From Gammaproteobacteria bacterium (lineage in GTDB: Bacteria > Pseudomonadota > Gammaproteobacteria > UBA6429 > Thiohalophilaceae), in assembly GCA_029882235.1 (NCBI GenBank), contig JAOULB010000126.1, forward strand, positions 1 through 6,329: a DNA stretch of 6,329 nt, in the 5' to 3' direction. Positions 1 through 5,896 of this stretch are shown here, piece by piece; the stretch's first letter is position 1; each line of letters begins with the position of its first letter. The position numbers and the translations under genes are program-made. The notes beneath the pieces are model-generated. The model searched no databases. It was not told the origin of the DNA and was given only the letters and a program-made list of their open reading frames with translations.

Positions 1-768
1 CGCATAGAAAATCGGGAAGCAGGCCATGGTCACACCGACATAGACAAGAATCTCTTCGCCTGCAAAACCACGCGCAAGGGCATAAACCGCAACCTTAGTT
101 GTAAATGCAGACAGGAATACAGTCCCCGTTGCTGTGGCCTCTGGATATGCATCCGTCAACCAGCTATGCAAAAAGGGAAATGCGCTTTTAATTCCGAAGG
201 CGATTAAAATTAATGTGCCTGCAGTCGTGCCTAAACCAATATGGCCAAATGCCAGTGAGCCCGTTGTTTTATAGTGGAGTAGTGCACCTGCAAGCAGGAA
301 AACACCTGAGGTGACTTGGATAATCAGATAACGCAAACCCGTAGTAATTGCGCGTTCGGTTCCACGAGCCCAGATAAACACCACTGAGCTAATGGCCAGT
401 AACTCCCAGAAAATAAACAGCGTTAGTAAATCACCAGCAAAGACGGCGCCTAATGCACTACCGGCGTAAACTAATCCTGCGATTTCCTGTTTGGTGTCGT
501 CTACATGCAAGGCGTAAATACTTGCTATCAGACTTGCCAGACAAAATAGATAGGCAAAAAGAAGACTAAGCTTGTCAGCTCGAATCGGCGTTAAGTCAAG
601 ATTAAGAATTGTATAGTTATATATTAACCCCGCGTCGATATTAGAAAAGATATGGGCCGCAGCCAGAACTGGCGTAGCCAATAATAAAACCTTGCGTATC
701 AGGCCACGGCTGGCCAATGCCAACAAGGCCGCCATAAAAAAGATAGTGAATGGAGGTAATTCACTCAT
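1..768 (-). CDS. Third MrpD/NuoM-like antiporter subunit (D''), partial, C-terminus outside window
   Basis: This is an open frame of 256 codons from an ATG at 768 down to the window edge with no stop, so only the N-terminal half or so of a protein of about 480-500 residues is present. It is a polytopic inner-membrane protein of the NuoL/M/N/MrpA/MrpD proton-antiporter family. Visible family marks are LFIFWELLAISS (residues 117-128, with the helix-5 Glu at E122), GIKSAFPFLHSWL (191-203, helix-7 Lys K194 and H201), and PEATATGTVFLSAFTTK (209-225, K225). It differs from D and D' in sequence, so it is a separate paralogue and not a recent duplicate. The start is well supported: AGGAAG lies at 778-783, 9 nt before the ATG, and ATGAGTGA overlaps the stop of the upstream small gene by 8 nt. 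It probably forms a third ion channel in the complex. The exact paralogue type (MrpD-like or NuoM-like) cannot be settled without the C-terminal half. Confidence 0.93.
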   Translation of the reverse strand, partial: MSELPPFTIFFMAALLALASRGLIRKVLLLATPVLAAAHIFSNIDAGLIYNYTILNLDLTPIRADKLSLLFAYLFCLASLIASIYALHVDDTKQEIAGLVYAGSALGAVFAGDLLTLFIFWELLAISSVVFIWARGTERAITTGLRYLIIQVTSGVFLLAGALLHYKTTGSLAFGHIGLGTTAGTLILIAFGIKSAFPFLHSWLTDAYPEATATGTVFLSAFTTKVAVYALARGFAGEEILVYVGVTMACFPIFYA

Positions 769-1006
769 CGTAATAATCTTCCTTTCGCATAACGAGTTTA
801 CGCATTTCTTTGGCGATAACGACTAAAACAACACAGGCAACAAAACCATAGATTGCATAAAACGCGGGTATTTTTTCCCAGTCGAAACCAATATGACGAT
901 GAACAATAAAATCTACTGCGACAAGAATAAAACAGATCGCATAAAAACCGCGCATCAATTTTTTAACATTCTCAGGTTTATCAAAAAGATATTGTTTTTT
1001 AGGCAT
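761..1006 (-). CDS. Small two-helix membrane protein between antiporter subunits, 81 aa
   Basis: I do not recognise a named family. The 81-residue protein starts MPKKQYLF and has two predicted membrane helices, at about residues 20-36 and 47-65. They are joined by a short polar loop (HRHIGFDWEKIP) with a Trp and several His and acidic residues. D32 sits inside or at the end of helix 1. The C-terminus is charged and tyrosine-rich (AKEMRKLVMRKEDYYDE). The start chosen is the ATG at 1006, because AGGAGG at 1015-1020 lies 8 nt before it. A longer frame using TTG at 1027 would add seven residues but would place this ribosome site inside the gene. It begins 1 nt after the D' stop and overlaps the D'' start by 8 nt. 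The coupling and the membrane location suggest an accessory subunit or assembly factor of the antiporter complex; this is inference. From memory, similar small hypothetical proteins occur beside MrpD genes in proteobacteria. Confidence 0.85.
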   Translation of the reverse strand: MPKKQYLFDKPENVKKLMRGFYAICFILVAVDFIVHRHIGFDWEKIPAFYAIYGFVACVVLVVIAKEMRKLVMRKEDYYDE

Positions 1007-1007
1007 A

Positions 1008-2474
1008 TCAGGATCCTCCTGCCGCAAGTTTTGCTAACTGATAAAACGGATCAGGGTAGAAAAATAAAATTACACATGCCGATGAAGTAATCAGCATGGC
1101 AAGCAAGATGGTCTTTGGGGCTTCTTTAATCTTACTGTAATGTTTACCATTAGCGGGTTTGCTAAAAAAGCCGCGAATTGGAATAGGTAGTAGATAGGCA
1201 ATATTTAATAAGGAGCTAAGCATCAAAACGGCTACGAGTAATAACTGCCCTGTTTCAACTGCGCCTAACGCCAGATACCATTTACTCCACATACCACCAA
1301 AGAGCGGCAGACCAATGATGCTTAAAGTACCAATAAGAAAAGCAGCAAAGGTAACAGGCATGGCGCGCCCCAGACCATCGAGTTCACTAATCAGCTTTTT
1401 ATGGCAAGCGACATAGATTGCGCCGGCAGCAAAGAATAGCGTGATTTTGGAAAAGGCATGCATGGCTATATGCATCGAGGCACCAATAAGAGCAGATTTG
1501 CTGGCCAGCATTGCCCCCAGCGCGATATAGCTTAGTTGGCTCACAGTAGAATAGGCGAGCCGTGCTTTGAGGTTATCCTTGCTCATGGCGATGAGTGATG
1601 CGAGCAATATGGTTGCTGCAGCAACCCAGACTAAAACGCCGGTAACATCATTACTCAGGATAAAATCAGAACCAAAGATATAAATTGTGATCTTTAATAG
1701 TGTAAAGACACCGGCTTTAACCACTGCAACGGCATGGAGCAGGGCGCTAACCGGTGTTGGTGCAACCATTGCTGCCGGTAACCATCGATGAAAAGGCATA
1801 ACTGCAGCCTTACCAATACCAAACAAAAAGAGCGCATAGAGTAATCCCGCCCAGGCTGGGTCAAGCTTGTTGGCCAATATTCCGCCTTGTTGAAATGTAA
1901 TACTGCCTGTAACGAGCCAGGTAACGAGTATAGCCACCAGAAATAAACCAATTGAGGTGCCAAGTAATATTCCCAGATAGACGCGCCCACCTTTGCGCGC
2001 ATCTTCATTGCCCGCATGTGCAACCAGGGGATAAGTAGAAAGCGTTAATAATTCGTAAAAAAGAAACAGGGTAAACAGGTTGTCTGAAAAAGCGATCGCC
2101 AGGGTACAGGAAATCGCGATAGCAAACGCGGCATAAAACCGGGTCTGATTTTCTTCCTTGTGCCCACGCATATAACCAATGGCATAGATTGATGTCACAA
2201 TCCACAATAGGCCTGCCACCAGAGCAAACAACATTCCCAGTGCTTCAATTTTAAATGCGATGCTGATTCCGGGTATCGGTTCAGCAACAGTGAATGCAAA
2301 TGTCTCGCCCTGAAAAAATCGATTAGCAATAATAATAACTAAAACTGCAATCAGCGAGGCGGTAATCAATGTAACGGTTTCACGGATGTCTGGGTTACGA
2401 TGAGCGATAACAATTCCGATTGCACCCAACAAGGGTAACAAAATCGTTATCTGTAATAACATCTCAGCACTCAT
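1008..2474 (-). CDS. Second antiporter subunit (D'), NuoL/MrpA N-terminal-like, 488 aa
   Basis: This polytopic protein of the proton-conducting antiporter family has about 14 hydrophobic helices and a normal length for the family. Key sites are E141 in helix 5 (LFYELLTLSTYPL), K222 in GIGKAAVMPFHRWLP (helix 7), H247 and K253, the pair H335 and H339 followed by K343 (HAFSKITLFFAAGAIY), and K398 in GMWSKWYL (helix 12). The stretch APTPVSALLHAVAVVKAG (residues 238-255) is the signature of NuoL and of the N-terminal domain of MrpA (APTPVSAxLHxxxxVxAG) and is not found in its neighbour D. D' may therefore stand in for the missing MrpA N-terminal half; this is inference. The ATG at 2474 overlaps the mrpD stop as ATGA. 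Only a weak GTGGGT-like ribosome site precedes it, which suggests translational coupling. General annotation pipelines would probably call it MrpD or a NADH-quinone oxidoreductase subunit L/M homologue. Confidence 0.95.
   Translation of the reverse strand: MSAEMLLQITILLPLLGAIGIVIAHRNPDIRETVTLITASLIAVLVIIIANRFFQGETFAFTVAEPIPGISIAFKIEALGMLFALVAGLLWIVTSIYAIGYMRGHKEENQTRFYAAFAIAISCTLAIAFSDNLFTLFLFYELLTLSTYPLVAHAGNEDARKGGRVYLGILLGTSIGLFLVAILVTWLVTGSITFQQGGILANKLDPAWAGLLYALFLFGIGKAAVMPFHRWLPAAMVAPTPVSALLHAVAVVKAGVFTLLKITIYIFGSDFILSNDVTGVLVWVAAATILLASLIAMSKDNLKARLAYSTVSQLSYIALGAMLASKSALIGASMHIAMHAFSKITLFFAAGAIYVACHKKLISELDGLGRAMPVTFAAFLIGTLSIIGLPLFGGMWSKWYLALGAVETGQLLLVAVLMLSSLLNIAYLLPIPIRGFFSKPANGKHYSKIKEAPKTILLAMLITSSACVILFFYPDPFYQLAKLAAGGS
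1015..1020 (-). promoter_or_regulatory. Strong Shine-Dalgarno site of the 81-aa membrane protein
   Basis: The minus strand reads AGGAGG followed by 8 nt and then the ATG at 1006. It is the best ribosome binding site in the window and lies inside the last codons of the D' gene. It decides the start of the small gene in favour of ATG 1006 over TTG 1027. Confidence 0.8.
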
Positions 2475-3949
2475 TTAGGCGTACCCACAAGTGCCTGAAC
2501 GGCCTGTTCGGCAATGCCGACTGTTAATTCAGTGTTCAGTCCAAAATAAATATTTGCAATTACCAGTAACCATGTTGGTGCTAATAAAAGGATGGGGGCT
2601 TCCTGGATGGTGGTTTGCTTTTCTTTTGCTGGCTTGAAATACAGCGTCTCTACAATCTTTCCTATATATATTACTGCCAATAAGGAACCAAGCAGAATAA
2701 TAGCCACTGCAAACCAGGCCTGTTGTTCCAGTGCCGCCAGTACCAGATACCATTTACTGATAAATCCCGCAGTACCTGGTACACCAATGAGACTCAGCCC
2801 CGCAATAATGATTGCTGCAAAGGTCCAGGGCATTTTTCTACCAAGACCATTGAGCTCACTGATATGACTCGTGCCAATTCGATAAATGATCGCGCCAACC
2901 GCCATGAACAGGGCGCCTTTCATTAAGGCATGGTTAAACAGATGGACGATTGAAGCAGTTAGTCCAAGTGATGTAGCAAAACCAATACCCAAAGCAATAT
3001 AGCCAATTTGCGCAACACTGGAATAGGCCAGCAAACGTTTTACATTAGTCTGATAGATCGCATAGACCGAGGCAATAATCACACCGGCAATACCAAGAAT
3101 AATAAACAAATCACCTGCAGGGCTTGCCGCGACAAAACCATCTGGGAAAATTGTAAATAAGATTCGTAACATGACATAAACGGCAACCTTGGTTGCAGTG
3201 GCTGCGAGGAATACTGTAATTACTGTTGGTGCATAGGTGTACGCATTGGGTAGCCAGAGATGCAAAGGAAACAAGGCCAGTTTCAGCGCGATACCAATTA
3301 ATATAAATGCAAAGCCAGTATGAACCGTCTTTAAGCCAACAACATCAGGTAATAACTTGGCAAGATCCATCATGTTTAAGGTGCCGGTCTGAGAGTAGAG
3401 CAGACCTACACCTATTAAAAAGAACGTCGCACCTAATGTTCCCATAATTAAATATTGATAAGCAGAAGTCAGTGCCTGACGCTTTTGTCCCATGCTGATC
3501 AATGCATAGGTTGACAGCGAGGATATTTCCAGGAATACGAAAACATTAAAGATGTCACCGGTTTGTGTGATACCTAGCAGGCCAGCAAAACAAAGTAGAA
3601 AGGCGCTATAGAATAATGGCTGCTTGTGTTCAGGTATTTCTTTTTCAACGCTAAGCAGGGCGTAGGGAAGGGTAATTGCTGCGATACCTGCAATAATCAC
3701 GGCAATAAATGCATTCACGCTATCAATTCGATACTCAATCCCCCATGGAGGCGCCCAACCCCCCAGTGCATAACTAATAACACCATGATGAGTAACCGAC
3801 CAGAGTTGTTGGCCTGCAATTACAGCACAGACCATAGCAACAACAAAACTAAAGGCCCAGGCATAACGACCACGAGGCATGATAGCAACGATCGGAGCTG
3901 CAACAAGAGGGAGAATAACGAGGAATATGCTTAAATGTTCTTGCATCAT
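2471..3949 (-). CDS. mrpD: Na+/H+ antiporter subunit D (MrpD), 492 aa
   Basis: MrpD is one of the two antiporter-like ion channels of canonical Mrp complexes, embedded in the cytoplasmic membrane. The 492 residues match the usual length. Conserved sites are E141 in helix 5 (FVFLEISSLSTYALIS), K223 and H230 in ALKLALFPLHLWLPNAY (helix 7), K254 in TATKVAVYVMLR, K304 in NVKRLLAYSSVAQIGY, H336 and H340 with K344 (HLFNHALMKGALFMAVGAI), and K399 in GFISKWYL (helix 12). The TATKVAVY form, where D' has APTPVSA-LH, marks the MrpD type as against MrpA/NuoL. The gene follows mrpC with an ATGA overlap. Two tandem ATG codons (3949 and 3946) are both possible starts, and neither has a clear Shine-Dalgarno site. 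The second gives a TGATG junction and a protein one residue shorter. Confidence 0.97.
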   Translation of the reverse strand: MMQEHLSIFLVILPLVAAPIVAIMPRGRYAWAFSFVVAMVCAVIAGQQLWSVTHHGVISYALGGWAPPWGIEYRIDSVNAFIAVIIAGIAAITLPYALLSVEKEIPEHKQPLFYSAFLLCFAGLLGITQTGDIFNVFVFLEISSLSTYALISMGQKRQALTSAYQYLIMGTLGATFFLIGVGLLYSQTGTLNMMDLAKLLPDVVGLKTVHTGFAFILIGIALKLALFPLHLWLPNAYTYAPTVITVFLAATATKVAVYVMLRILFTIFPDGFVAASPAGDLFIILGIAGVIIASVYAIYQTNVKRLLAYSSVAQIGYIALGIGFATSLGLTASIVHLFNHALMKGALFMAVGAIIYRIGTSHISELNGLGRKMPWTFAAIIIAGLSLIGVPGTAGFISKWYLVLAALEQQAWFAVAIILLGSLLAVIYIGKIVETLYFKPAKEKQTTIQEAPILLLAPTWLLVIANIYFGLNTELTVGIAEQAVQALVGTPK

Positions 3950-4302
3950 AAGGAATGATCTTGCTCGTGAATTTCGTCTTCCTCAATGGTGCCGTATGCT
4001 TCTTTTATTCGAACTACAAGTGCAAGCCCAAGTGCTGTTGTGGCAACCCCCACAACAATGGCAGTCAGAATCAATACATGAGGCAAAGGATTAGAATAGA
4101 GTTGAACACCTTCAGTAATAATTGGTGCCGCACCACCTGTGACAGTACTCATACTTATATAGAGTAAAAACACAGAAACCTGAAAAATATTTAAGCCGAT
4201 AATTTTTTTGACCAGGTTGCCATGACTAATGACCGTATAGAAACCAATCATCATTAAAAAGATGGCGACCCAGTAATTATAATGCCCGATCAGAAAATCC
4301 AT
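3946..4302 (-). CDS. mrpC: Na+/H+ antiporter subunit C (MrpC, NuoK-like), 118 aa
   Basis: MrpC is a small three-helix membrane subunit homologous to NuoK of complex I. It lies beside MrpD and helps carry the ion path along the membrane arm. Helices are at about residues 9-26, 32-52 and 72-98. Motifs seen are GLNIFQVSVFLLYIS (36-50) and NPLPHVLILTAIVVGVATTA (71-90), the family's NPLPxxLxLTAIVVGxxTxA block. The residue after NPLP is His (H75); Gln is common at this place in canonical MrpC, as far as I recall. The C-terminal tail is acidic (IEEDEIHEQD). The start at 4302 forms a TAATG junction with mrpB, and AAAGG lies about 9 nt before it. The length is typical for the family. Confidence 0.97.
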   Translation of the reverse strand: MDFLIGHYNYWVAIFLMMIGFYTVISHGNLVKKIIGLNIFQVSVFLLYISMSTVTGGAAPIITEGVQLYSNPLPHVLILTAIVVGVATTALGLALVVRIKEAYGTIEEDEIHEQDHSL

Positions 4303-4718
4303 TAGGCGCGACCTTTTGCTGCGAAGGTAAAAAAGATCAAGAGCATGACGGAGAATACGGTTATGCCGACACCAAGCTCAACCAATAATATTCCCAGGTG
4401 CTGACCGGCAACCTGTGTGCTGGCCAGCACCGTGTATTCAAGGTAGTTGCCACCTAAAAATACTGTAGCAATGCCGACACCAGCATATATAAGCACGCCA
4501 AGACTGGCTAAAAATCGCAGCACGGAAGTCGATATAACATTTTCGGCCGCATCTAAACCAAACACCAAGGCATAAAGAATGAATGCCGCACTAAAGATAA
4601 CACCAGCCTGAAAGCCACCACCTGGACCAAAGTCACCATGAAACTGCACATAAAGTGCAAATATGATTATAGGGGGAATCAGAATTTTTGAGACAACACG
4701 CAGAATAAGATTAGGCAT
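4302..4718 (-). CDS. mrpB: Na+/H+ antiporter subunit B (MrpB/MnhB), 138 aa
   Basis: This is a four-helix integral membrane subunit of the MnhB family and part of the Mrp scaffold. The hallmark FHGDFGPGGGFQAGVI lies at residues 26-41, just after the first helix, preceded by LIPPIIIFALYVQ. A second conserved block, AGQHLGILLVELGVGITV (104-121), contains H107 and E114, and family members carry a charged residue here. The start chosen is ATG 4718, because AAGGAAG at 4726-4732 lies 7 nt before it and family members begin close to this point. A longer frame from GTG 4763 would add 15 polar, basic residues and lengthen the overlap with the upstream gene to 53 nt, which is unlikely. With ATG 4718 the overlap with the upstream stop is 8 nt (ATGCCTAA). 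Confidence 0.95.
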   Translation of the reverse strand: MPNLILRVVSKILIPPIIIFALYVQFHGDFGPGGGFQAGVIFSAAFILYALVFGLDAAENVISTSVLRFLASLGVLIYAGVGIATVFLGGNYLEYTVLASTQVAGQHLGILLVELGVGITVFSVMLLIFFTFAAKGRA

Positions 4719-5283
4719 TCTTTTTCTTCCTTGATGTTTTTCTTTTTGAGGGCTGTGCAACACCGCCTATCAAAATCAGAACTGCAATACCTGCAGTAAA
4801 GACCACAAATACCTCTCCTAAGGTGTCAAAACCACGATAACTGGCGAGAACTGATGTAACAACATTTGGAATACCTGTTTCTGGAATCGATCGTTGCAGA
4901 TATTGAGGTGCAACATGTTTTTGTGACGGGGCATTTGCATCACCGAATGCAGGAATATCCAGTGTGCCATAAACTAATGCCGCAGCCGTTACGATTACTA
5001 CGGTTAGAGGAAGCCAGGGTTTATGTCCACCTGGTCGCTTTTCATCCTGTACTTTTGTCAACGCAAGTGTTGCGATCATTAATACTGTTGATATACCCGC
5101 GCCAACTGCTGCTTCTGTAAAGGCAACATCAACGGCATCCATAACCATAAAAACCGACGCAGATAGAAAACTAAAAATACCGAATAACATGATAATGGCA
5201 AACAGGTTTTTCATTCTCACAATCGCAATTGCGGAGATTGCGAGAAATGAGAGCAGGGCGAGATTAATAATAATGTCAATCAA
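4711..5283 (-). CDS. MbhD+MbhE-like protein (DUF4040 plus MrpA C-terminal domain), 190 aa
   Basis: This gene corresponds to the C-terminal part of MrpA, here a free-standing protein. Residues 1-75 are the DUF4040/MbhD part: three hydrophobic helices with the conserved MVMDAVDVAFTEAAVGAG (46-63), containing D49, D52 and E57. Residues 90-175 are MbhE-like: a helix (91-108), an outer loop, then ETGIPNVVTSVLASYRGFDT (135-154) leading into LGEVFVVFTAGIAVLIL with D153 and E157, the RGFDTLGE block typical of MrpA C-termini and MbhE. The protein ends in a strongly basic tail (KRKTSRKKK). In archaeal Mbh operons MbhD and MbhE are two genes; here they are joined. The start is TTG 5283, in a TTGA overlap with the mrpG stop. 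No in-frame ATG exists before residue 24, and an in-frame TGA lies seven codons upstream. GAG 8 nt before the TTG is a weak ribosome site. Annotation as a MnhB-like or MbhE subunit is equally plausible. Confidence 0.93.
   Translation of the reverse strand: MIDIIINLALLSFLAISAIAIVRMKNLFAIIMLFGIFSFLSASVFMVMDAVDVAFTEAAVGAGISTVLMIATLALTKVQDEKRPGGHKPWLPLTVVIVTAAALVYGTLDIPAFGDANAPSQKHVAPQYLQRSIPETGIPNVVTSVLASYRGFDTLGEVFVVFTAGIAVLILIGGVAQPSKRKTSRKKKNA
4726..4732 (-). promoter_or_regulatory. Shine-Dalgarno site of mrpB
   Basis: AAGGAAG on the minus strand lies 7 nt upstream of ATG 4718, within the lysine-rich tail of the preceding gene. It supports the short mrpB start over GTG 4763. Confidence 0.7.
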
Positions 5284-5600
5284 GATTTCTTCTCGCTGAT
5301 ATCACTTTCAAGCAAGGGCTTCAATCCACCATGCACAGCAGCCTTAACCAGCGCATGTGAAGCCGTTGGGCTCGACAAAAAAAGAAGTATGAAAACCAGT
5401 CCTAGTTTAAACGATGCTAAACTTAAACCTGCTTGAAAAGCGAGTCCTAGTAGAATAAGTGTTGCGCTTAATGTGTCAGTTACACCAACTGCATGTGTTC
5501 GACTGTAAAAATCAGGAAAACGATGAATCCCAACAGCGCCAATAATTCCAGTTAAACCTCCTGCGATAAGACAGAACCAGCTTAATAGATCAAACACCAT
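5280..5600 (-). CDS. mrpG: Na+/H+ antiporter subunit G (MrpG/PhaG), 106 aa
   Basis: This small three-helix membrane subunit (helices at about 5-24, 40-56 and 62-77) forms part of the MrpE-F-G end of the complex. Diagnostic motifs are GAVGIHRFPDFYSRTHAVGV (21-40), followed by TDTLSATLILLGL, and SPTASHALVKAAVHGG (77-92); these are the RFPDxYxRxHAxGVTDT and SPTASHAL blocks of the family. The length is typical. The ATG at 5600 shares a base with the mrpF stop (TAATG), and AAAGG lies about 10 nt upstream. The stop overlaps the TTG of the next gene. Confidence 0.97.
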   Translation of the reverse strand: MVFDLLSWFCLIAGGLTGIIGAVGIHRFPDFYSRTHAVGVTDTLSATLILLGLAFQAGLSLASFKLGLVFILLFLSSPTASHALVKAAVHGGLKPLLESDISEKKS

Positions 5601-5896
5601 TAACGTTTTGCCTTTGTTTTAGTTTGTTCTGCACTGATCCCTGAATATAAGTCTCCGCGCTCAACTAGTTTTAATACTGCAATGACGCCAATGAAATTAA
5701 TCAAGGCATAAACGAGTGCGATATCAAGAAGGTCAGTACGACTGGACATAAAAGCAAATACTGCAATCAGGAGTACTGTTTTGGTGCCAAACATATTTGC
5801 AGCAGCTATTCGATCATAGACAGTCGGTCCCAACAGTGCTCGCGCAAGCGCAAGTCCCATGGTGATGAGTATGGCTACTGTTATGGCAATAAACAT
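5600..5896 (-). CDS. mrpF: Na+/H+ antiporter subunit F (MrpF/PhaF), 98 aa
   Basis: This three-helix membrane subunit has helices at about 2-21, 36-52 and 57-76. Family motifs are ARALLGPTVYDRIAAANMFG (18-37), with the conserved Asp-Arg pair D28-R29, and DLLDIALVYALINFIGVIAV (55-74), with D55 and D58. MrpF with MrpE and MrpG forms one end of the complex, and the conserved intramembrane Asp is thought to take part in ion transfer in studied homologues. The tail is basic (TKTKAKR). The ATG at 5896 overlaps the mrpE stop (TAATG). No clear Shine-Dalgarno site is visible, so coupled translation from mrpE is likely. Confidence 0.97.
   Translation of the reverse strand: MFIAITVAILITMGLALARALLGPTVYDRIAAANMFGTKTVLLIAVFAFMSSRTDLLDIALVYALINFIGVIAVLKLVERGDLYSGISAEQTKTKAKR

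Noticed and set aside
893..1090. Plus-strand 65-codon frame opposite the small membrane protein gene
   Set aside because: Its content is Lys/Ile-rich from AT-rich antisense sequence. The minus-strand gene with a strong ribosome site explains the region.
1611..1626. Perfect 16-bp palindrome GGTTGCTGCAGCAACC inside the D' gene
   Set aside because: It encodes part of a VAAAT run in a membrane helix with ordinary codons and has no loop, T-run or gene boundary nearby. It is most likely chance from repeated Ala codons, though a protein-binding site cannot be excluded.
1694..2205. Alternative minus-strand frames of 109 and 66 codons inside D'
   Set aside because: They overlap D' completely in another frame, have low-complexity unnatural composition and no family motifs.
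3626..3934. Plus-strand open frame of 102 codons opposite mrpD
   Set aside because: The product is rich in Asn, Cys and Arg with no recognisable domain. It lies wholly antisense to a well-conserved gene and is a frame shadow.
3879..4167. Plus-strand open frames of 70-71 codons across the mrpC/mrpD junction
   Set aside because: Antisense shadows of conserved genes with no ribosome site or domain support.
5224..5233. CGCAATTGCG palindrome near the start of the MbhD/MbhE-like gene
   Set aside because: It is only 10 bp, lies inside coding sequence for alternating Ala/Ile in a helix, and has no terminator features.
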